Of a stretch of 64,000 nucleotides of DNA, positions 35,901 through 44,200 are shown piece by piece. Source of the DNA: Saccharina japonica (Eukaryota; Sar; Phaeophyceae; Laminariales; Laminariaceae); assembly GCA_008828725.1 (NCBI GenBank), contig MEHQ01003854.1, positions 1,526,652-1,590,651 of the forward strand, read 5' to 3'. Position 1 is the first letter of the stretch, and the number at the start of each line of letters is the position of its first letter. The notes under the pieces were generated by a model that did no database searches, was not told where the DNA came from, and saw nothing but the letters and a program-made list of their open reading frames with translations. A program made the position numbers and the translations under genes.

Positions 35901-38191
35901 GATGACGGGCATCGTTGTGTGAACAGAGAACACGAGTGTCAACAGTGGAGAGTGTGGTGGCTTTTACTTTCACACCCAATAGCGGTTTTAGTGGGAAATC
36001 TCTACGGGTACACTCAATAGGGTTGAGGGCATGGCCTAGGATGTGTCGTAGAAAAACGCCCTTGGTACGTCAGCCACGCGCAGAAGACAAAACTAATTAC
36101 TACTGTGGCGCATATTTAGGGTATCGGACGTTGTGCGGATCCCGGGTAAAGTGTCCGAGCTGCTTCTGCAGGGGCATCAAACACATTTGTCTAAAAACTG
36201 AGAAAGCTCCGTTCTTGGCATTACGTTAATCGGAATCGGAACAAGTATTCGTAGGGAAACAGAAGTATTGCGTGCGCAGCGGACGTGGGAAGTACGGGCT
36301 ACTGCCTGATGTGGACATACAGCCAGCAGACGAGAGTTATCAAATATAGGCACAGTAGGAAGGGTGACAAAAACAGAGAGCGTTCCAAGTAGAGATGGCC
36401 AAAACTGAAGAGCAACTTCCCGATAGTTTGGGGAGCATAGGTATCAGAAGTAATGGTGGAGGGGGATACTGTATGGAGGGGGATCGATAGTGCGAGAGCT
36501 ATCGAAGGATGGCAGGAATTGGTAAAGAACGCAAAAAGTAACCTATTTTGGAGGAAATTGATATCCATTGTATGTAGCAGAGGAGTAAAATGGTGGAATG
36601 AGGATGTGAACGAGGCTATAAGAGTATGGACATAGGCACACGCAGGATATACATTGGGCACAACTAAGGCACCATCGCAGGGTGCTATAGCTAGAAATAA
36701 AGTAAAACATATAGTAAAGAGTAAGAAGAAAGGGGTACGGAAAAACGTCGTTAATAAAACAAATGGAGGTTTTGGTAGCGACATGAAGCAAGGTGTGAGT
36801 AGGGATAAATAGCATACTGGGCAAACAAGCAGGCGAGGCCGACACGGCCATAGGTACCTTAAGCAAATAGCAAATAACGGTAAAGCGGTTAGTAGTTCGC
36901 ACTGGAAATTATACCTGCTAATTGTACTGCAAAGCGTTACCGTAAGCTAGGAACATCTGCCACTACCGAAACGATCGACGCAGAGCTTAAAAAGGGAATC
37001 AACGCGTGGACAGAGATGAGCGCAGATTCACCAGCAAGGGAAGACAGCAGTGGTTATAACGGGGTTACAGATAGAGTCCTCAAGGGAATAAGTAGAAGGT
37101 GGCAGACGAAGACCGAACAGTGAATGAGTTTAGGACGTACGGGGGAGAAGGAATGCTTACCATGATGGTCATGTCGTCAGACTGGATATAGAAAAACGAA
37201 TACGCTCCTAAACGGTGGAGATAACGAGTACTGTAGTAGTAAACTTGTTCAAGACAGGAGACAAGGCTTACCCGGAAAACGATAGAGGAATATCGCTACG
37301 CAGCAGAGTAGGAAAAACGTCGTGTAAGAGTTTGATCGATATAATGGGAACACGGATAAGAGAAAGAAGAAACAGTAGGCCAAGGGCAAGTATTGGTTTA
37401 TGTCGAACCGCAGGTTCGGAGATCAATGTGTACACATTAGGGAATATAGGCCAAAGTAGGAAATACGCGGGGCTAGTAACGCACTGTTTATTTCTAGATT
37501 TACAGAAGGCCTACGGCACCATATTCTGAACGGTATAGCGAGGAGCGTTGTGCGAATTTGGGATCACAGGAGCTATGTGGAGAAATATAAAACGTATTAT
37601 GCCGGAAGGTATAAAAGGTGCTGGGACGCTGGACGGGCAACTATCGAAGTATTTGACCGGTTTACAAGGAGTTGCACAGGGGTGTAGGCTATCACGATGT
37701 AAATATTCAAGCTATAGATGAAAGGGATTATAGTAGCAGTCGACGCAGCAAAGCAGGAGTTCACAGTACGCGAATATACGGTGTGGACATTGATGTTTGC
37801 GAATGGTTTCGTGGGCATATACAAAACATCGGTAGGATTGCAGAAACAACTACTGTAGATAAGACCCTAGAGTACACTGGGAAATTGAGAGTAACGGCAA
37901 ACGTTAACAAGCACGCAGTAGTTGTATGCAACGAAGATAGGTGGACCCGGCAACATACAAATGAAAGTGGAGACAAGATGATTTGCCGATCGTAGACCGG
38001 TACTAGTAATTGGTGGTAATGAGGCGCGACCTTGGGTACCTGCAGTAGTCAAATCTGCGATGCATCACGCTGGGGGGATACTGCTGTGCTGAGTGCTGAG
38101 TCAAAACACGAACGGACATCTACGTATACGTGCCGTTTGGTTTGGGTTATTTCTTGAAACAAAAAAGAATCAACAGTATATCATACAGCAT

Positions 38192-38250
<59 letters not shown>

Positions 38251-41200
38251 TGTGGCGCCCGCAGCAACAACAGCAACGGAACGGCAGCAACAGCAGCACA
38301 GTAGTAGGACACATGAGGCCAGGGCCAGCGTCACTGTACGCCCGGCTTGTCGGTCTAGCCCTTGAACCCTCTGTACTCGTACTCAAACTGTTGTGTACAC
38401 GTGTCTCCTGGTTCCCCAACACGATGATAGTGAAATTCGGCTTAAGTTGAAGAAAGCTTGGTTGTGTTCGGCAGAACTCCAGAAACAAAAAACCTTGTGA
38501 TGATTCACGTTCCGATTCATGTGCCTGAAAAAAAAACATGGCCCACAGCCTTGTTTGAAAACACACGTTGCAGCACCTATTATCGTAGCAGGTGCCACCA
38601 CAACTACTGCTGTACGACATTACAGCAGAACTTCTCCTTCCCCTCATCAGGAGGAGAGTGGGCCTTACAATACCACCCTACATCATAGAACGCCGAGAAC
38701 AAAAAAACAAAACTCATCGCTGTGACTTGGCTGTGACGTATTTTTAAAATTTTATAGAAAAACCGTTATGATGTTTAACGTCCCGAAATTAAAAAAAAGG
38801 CATGTGTGCCTGTAAAACACACACCTTGCCGCACCTAGCTCGACCAACTCTGAACGAGTTGCAGCGATACCAGCACGAGAAGACTTCGTTAAAATGTGTG
38901 CGTGCACAGAGTCCGACGGGACTGGCGTTGGTGCCGTGTACCTTGAATGCGGTGTACAAACGTCGATGTTGACTGTCGCAAACAAACACGCAGAAGAAGT
39001 CTTCAAACACCACGCTACATGGATTTCTACGCTAAACGCAAGCCGATATGAAGAGCCTTTTTTCCTCGAAAACTCAAATAAAAAGGTTCGCGCGTCGCGC
39101 TCGCGCGGCTCATTATAAGTACCTTGGTGTAGATATATGTAATTACTGCTCTTGCGATACAAACATAGCAGCACCATTAGGAACGCGTAGAGCGCACGTG
39201 TGTAGGCAAGATGCATGCCTACGGTATGTATCTTGATGAATGTGGTTGTACTACAGCTACTATATTCAGGATAAACATTAGAAGGGAACGCAGAGCTCGT
39301 GAAACAGCCGGAAACAATAAATGTGACAGCAGCTAAACTTTGAGCGAAACTGGGAATGTACCCTGATATGACGAACAGAAACGCGAGAAGGTTGAATGTT
39401 ACTATGGTGGAAGGACCATGCAAACTAAGAGGTTGCCAGCCACGGACGATTGAGCTGTATAGGAGAAAATAACAAAACGACGAGCTGGAGTAAGGTGAGG
39501 TAGCGTAGTCAGGAACGACGGAAGGGTATAAGAGCAAGCCAAAATAAGATGCTGTCCATGAATAGGTTTAGGGGATATACAACAGGAGTAAAACAAATTA
39601 TAAAAGAAACGGACAGGCTACGAGTAGCCATGAGAATTATGATAAAACATATTTAAAACAAATATTAGATATAGGGGGGGTTACGAGGAGGAGGGTATGG
39701 ATGAAAAAGAAATTCTAAGGCCTAATGGCCTTTGCGGAAACGCTGAAACCGCGATTTGGTTTAGGGGACCTAGAACTGCCAGCAAGATTAAAGTGGCGTG
39801 CCGGTATAAGGATGTTTGAAACAAATATATATATACAGATGGGCCTTTGTGGCAGAGTACTAGAGTAGAGCTCTCATTAAGGGACACAATGGAAGGGATG
39901 TGGAGATTATAACAATGCGATATGGAGAACTTTGGTGCACTAGATAATAGAGGTAGAACAATCGTCATCCTAGTATGGTAGCAAACTTGAAACATGAAAT
40001 ATAACACACTCGTAAACCTCCATGTAACAAGAAGGGAATGAAAACCACGCAGTTAGCGCCCAACCATTAAAGGTGTCTCTATCAGGAGTAGAAACGGTGC
40101 TCCGCCTCGAAACGGATGCGTGGTTACAGTTGAAATGACTGAAGCAAGCAACAAACATTACTCTCACGGGGGGCACCTTGGGTAAGGGCGGTGTCGAATG
40201 ATCTGGCGGATGCATCAACCAAAGCAAACAAGCTAAACAGTAGGCGAGATGAGGCGCATAAATAGCTGTTGCAGCAATGCCCATATCCAGTTTAGTCCCA
40301 ACGTGAGGGATGCTTCGTATGGTATTAGAACCTCGAGCCTGTTTTTTATGAGGCATGAACACCGGTTAAAAAAAAAACATAAACTGCGGCCCACAACATG
40401 AGAAACAGCAAGACAACAAAATAAGCGATCGACAACACACGAGAAACAACATCTTGGAGGGGCATCGAAAAGACAACCGAGGAAACTGGGGTTTGAGGAC
40501 GTCGATAGATACAAAATCGTAAATGGGAAATGGTCGTAGTTGATGATAGCTAGTAAATTATGAACATGCGTTTGACAATAGCAGCTCGCGGGCACACATA
40601 TTATCCCAGTGAGCCTCGAATCACGCAGGCATAACGCATTAACGGGCCCTAACTGCTGTGTGGTGCCTCTTCCCCGCTTCGCCTCTTCAGGATCCTTTCC
40701 GATAACGCTCTGACAACGCTTCCCGCTGGAGTTTTCGACTTTTTGAGTTCGGCCTCAACGCTGAAGGAACTGTGAGTGCCTCGGTCTCATTTTCAGAGTG
40801 ATCACGGCAGCACTCCAAACGTTGGTGGGCAGAATGTAACTTTGTGTCTTCGTCCCGCTCCTAGTTTGACCGCCTGTCGACCTGCCATCAAGCCGAGCAC
40901 CCAGTACACACATATATTTCAAAGACGAGTATGGTCCTTTCACATACATCAGGACCCTATTGATAGCACTCGAGAGATCAAATGCATTGGTCGTTAGCGA
41001 AATTAACCGGCAGCATATGTCGTATGCGTGTACCCACCACAACAGCATGGCAATGTCCCCCGCAAAACACAGCAAATTACCCACCCCCCCCCTTCGTTTC
41101 TTGTGCGAATCAACCATTGTTTGCGCTTTTAGGAACCTGGTGGGTAACCTGGAGCTACAATGCGTCCCCACGAAGTAAGTAGTATAGGAGATAGGTTTCC

Positions 41201-44200
41201 CCGCGGTATTATTCGTACGCGTGTGCGAATGCTTTATCTGCCGTCCATTCGTTTACCCGAGACTTGAGACTATCGTGAAGGCGGGTTTTCCTCGGATATT
41301 TTGGCACACCACGGGCATTTTCCGCTCGCCATGCATTCCCTTTTCGTCGGTTTTTAATTTGTGCGGTAAACAGAATACTTCCAACCATTCGATTTTGACC
41401 GGATTGCGCAGAGCAGCCTACGCCGTTTAGGCCAGAACCCAGGCGCTGGTTGAGACGAGCTCTATATTGTAGATTTTGTTCGGGACTAAAGCTGCCGCAG
41501 GGATTGTCACGCTTAGTGCCTTTTGTTGTAGCAGCTAAGGGTCATTTGAACGACAGCCTACTCTGTTCACTTGCAAGCCCTTAAACTGCTTTCAGTGTAT
41601 TTATCTCTAGATATTCTCCGAATTGGTATTTGCGCTGCGCCTAGAACTTGGATACACACTCGTTTTAGCGCGATGTACAGGGCGTCTCGCAGAGGGACCT
41701 TAACCACCCCGGTGAGATGTGGAGGTCCCTTCGAATCGGGTAGTGGCTCGCCGTGTGCACCCGAGCCCGCGTGCAGCAGCGGCTGGGACACAAATTTGCG
41801 TCGGATCTCATTCACCGCCGTGTGCATCGAGGTCTGAGGCTAAGTGAGACAATGACTGAACTTTCAACGATCTGGCGTAAAACTAACATCCCCCCCCCTC
41901 CTTCCCCGCTGATGCGTACCGGTACATGCAACAGCTCCGCTGAAGACCTGGCACTTCCTGCTAACGTTGGCACGGAGTGCGGTAAGCAGCTGCGAGGTTG
42001 AAAGGGGTGTGCCAGCCCCGTATAATGTACATCAATGTTTTTGTCGACAAGGTTTTGCTATGGGAGAGGGATGGCATGTCCGCTTCAGGATGAAAATGTG
42101 GAACATGTATCTTGAAGGCCCAGCGCGGTAATGGAGTCCATAACTTACGGACATGCGAATATTCACTCGGTCTGAGGGGTGGTCAACCACTTGACGTAGA
42201 ACGGCTAGATCCATGTCGTCCAACGTCTGGCTGTCTGTAGTGTCGCCCGATTGGAGGTTCAGTTTATGCGCAAAACCACGCCCAAATACCTTCCGAATAG
42301 TTCCCGTGTGTATGACCCCTGTGCCATTTGAATTCCTGCCAAACGTGCATGCTGCCGAACAGGATGTACCCCAGCCGAAGCCGTTTCGTGCGATACTGAG
42401 GAAAGCTGTGCTGCTGGGGCCGTCGGCTACACCTGCGTTGTCGGTAAGATATGGGTTTCTCAACCATCAAGCAAACCCACCGCTACTGTTGCCGACGTAT
42501 ACCACCCCGGTACGCTGCAGGACGAGTTCAACGGCATGATCAGACGGTCAACAACATATGATAGGCCCCGTTTGTAGTTGAGGCCCCAACGCAGGGTACG
42601 CCGCCAGACATACATTGTATGCAAACAAACACGGAGCTTTTACCTCTGGCGAACGTGCAACAATATCGGGTAGGCTCCAACCTATGACCAACGTGCCGTA
42701 CATCTGCCGTATCAGGTATATTACGTACGTACGAAGTTTATGTATGGAGTGCTTCAACAACGATTTCAGGGGTTTGAGTGTACGCGATTCCTCCTCCGCC
42801 CGTCTTCGATCAAGCTTTAATCGTACGTTTGGCTGCTGTATATTTTGACTCGTGCGGAGTACGTTTTGCAAGCAATGGAGGTTGCCTGGGGATTATTGAT
42901 TTTGCACATTTCAACGACACTCTCTTTCTATGAGTGACGAAACGCATTTTCCACCCCGGAAACCCACCCAGACACAGAAAGCGAGGCAACGCATATTCAC
43001 TACCAATGCCACTGCAGGAACTAGGCATGGCATTCACCTTCCTTCATCAACTGGTGTTCTAGGTCTGGCCGGTCCTGGATCGGCGCGATCACGATGGAAG
43101 GACACAATTGGTGTACATCGAGTTAACGCAGTACACCATTTATTGTAAACTGGAGGTAACATCCCGAGGCATATGGAATACCCCAGGGACAAGGTCGCAT
43201 GTGGCCTCTATGTATTGACATATCGCTACACCACACTCCCTTGCACCGAGTGCACCAAACACCCAGTGCTAACGTTGGTCAGGCCGCGTGACACCTGTCG
43301 CGTGCTACTCCTTCCCGCTCTATCCCTCCCATCCAAGTTTTGATCGTAACTCCTTCGTTGTTGACAGTACCGGTTATTGCAGCGCCCGCCCCAGAAAAAT
43401 ATGCACTCTTACCTCATACGGCTTAACCCGATGGGGAAATACCACAACGAGTTTACCTAGTTTCTACTACATCTAATAATCCAAGTTTAGCCATGTTTCT
43501 TGGCAGACATTCGGTTAACCTCAATATCACAAAATAGCGATTGCGGTTCGTGTTGCTGGCAAGCCACGAGTTGGGCCGGCTGACGTCCATAAACCAACTC
43601 GCTACTACAGTAGTATTGATTGCGTCGTTAGCTGTGTCAGCCTTGCCGTTAGTCTTTCTCGCCTTTCAGTTCTGCAGGCGGCCTTCACACCAAGAAGAAT
43701 CTGTGCAGTGCGCAGAAACCATATACGCGCCGAACGAACGTATAATAGATGTGCTCATACTCGCCTTGATGGAACGCTAGGTTATGGTCGCTATAGACTA
43801 CAGAGGCATCATCCTCTTTCTACTTCTTCTAAGCCTGCTTCGGGTTTCGCGTCGCGTTAGGTCCAGTCTGCTCCAGTATTTGCAGTGTTGCAGGGGTCAA
43901 CAGCAAACTGCCACGGGATAAATACGGCATGTGCTCATACATCTATCCCATGCCCTCTGGTCCTTCCGGCTGCCGTTCCGGCTGAGTAAACGGCGGGTAA
44001 TGGATTCGATACCGTTCTTTGATTCCGCACAGCTTGCACGCAAGACGGTGACTGCGACACCAACAGTGGAGAAGTATGTTGCCCGGAGACAAATGTCTGC
44101 GAAGATCACACCAACGTCGACGCTGGTGCTTGCGGTGAGACGACCGAAACCAAAATAGTGTTAATGCTTGTTCCGTTGTCAAGAAGGTCTGCTCTAGACA

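Larger units (their letters stand above)
36380..40000 (+). pseudogene. Decayed L1-type LINE inside a gene A intron
   Basis: In order on the + strand, with stops and frameshifts: VKWWNEDVNEAIRVWT (about 36580), a Lys-rich linker to about 36780, and RT blocks VVVNLFKTGDKAYPENDRGI (about 37235) and HCLFLDLQKAYGTIF (about 37485). Further on are ANVNKHAVVVCNED (about 37900), LPIVDRY (37985), YKYLGVDI (39112, after an insertion) and MAFAETLKPRFGLGDLELPA near 39725. The expected FADD-type catalytic segment is degraded to FANGF (37797). It belongs to a different LINE lineage from the 2640-4240 element. It lies within the 5.4-kb intron between LRR 10 and LRR 11. Confidence 0.8.

Noticed and set aside
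38130..38450. Poly-Gln/poly-Ala frames
   Set aside because: Produced by the (CAG)19 microsatellite inside an insertion in a LINE.
38752..39537. Longest open frame, 261 codons on the minus strand
   Set aside because: It runs antisense to the readable + strand LINE (YLGVDI block) and across the border of the insertion, with Ser/Tyr-rich random-looking sequence.
42032..42463. 143-codon minus-strand frame inside gene A intron 16
   Set aside because: Composition is plausible but there is no domain, and a + strand frame overlaps it. Kept only as intron.
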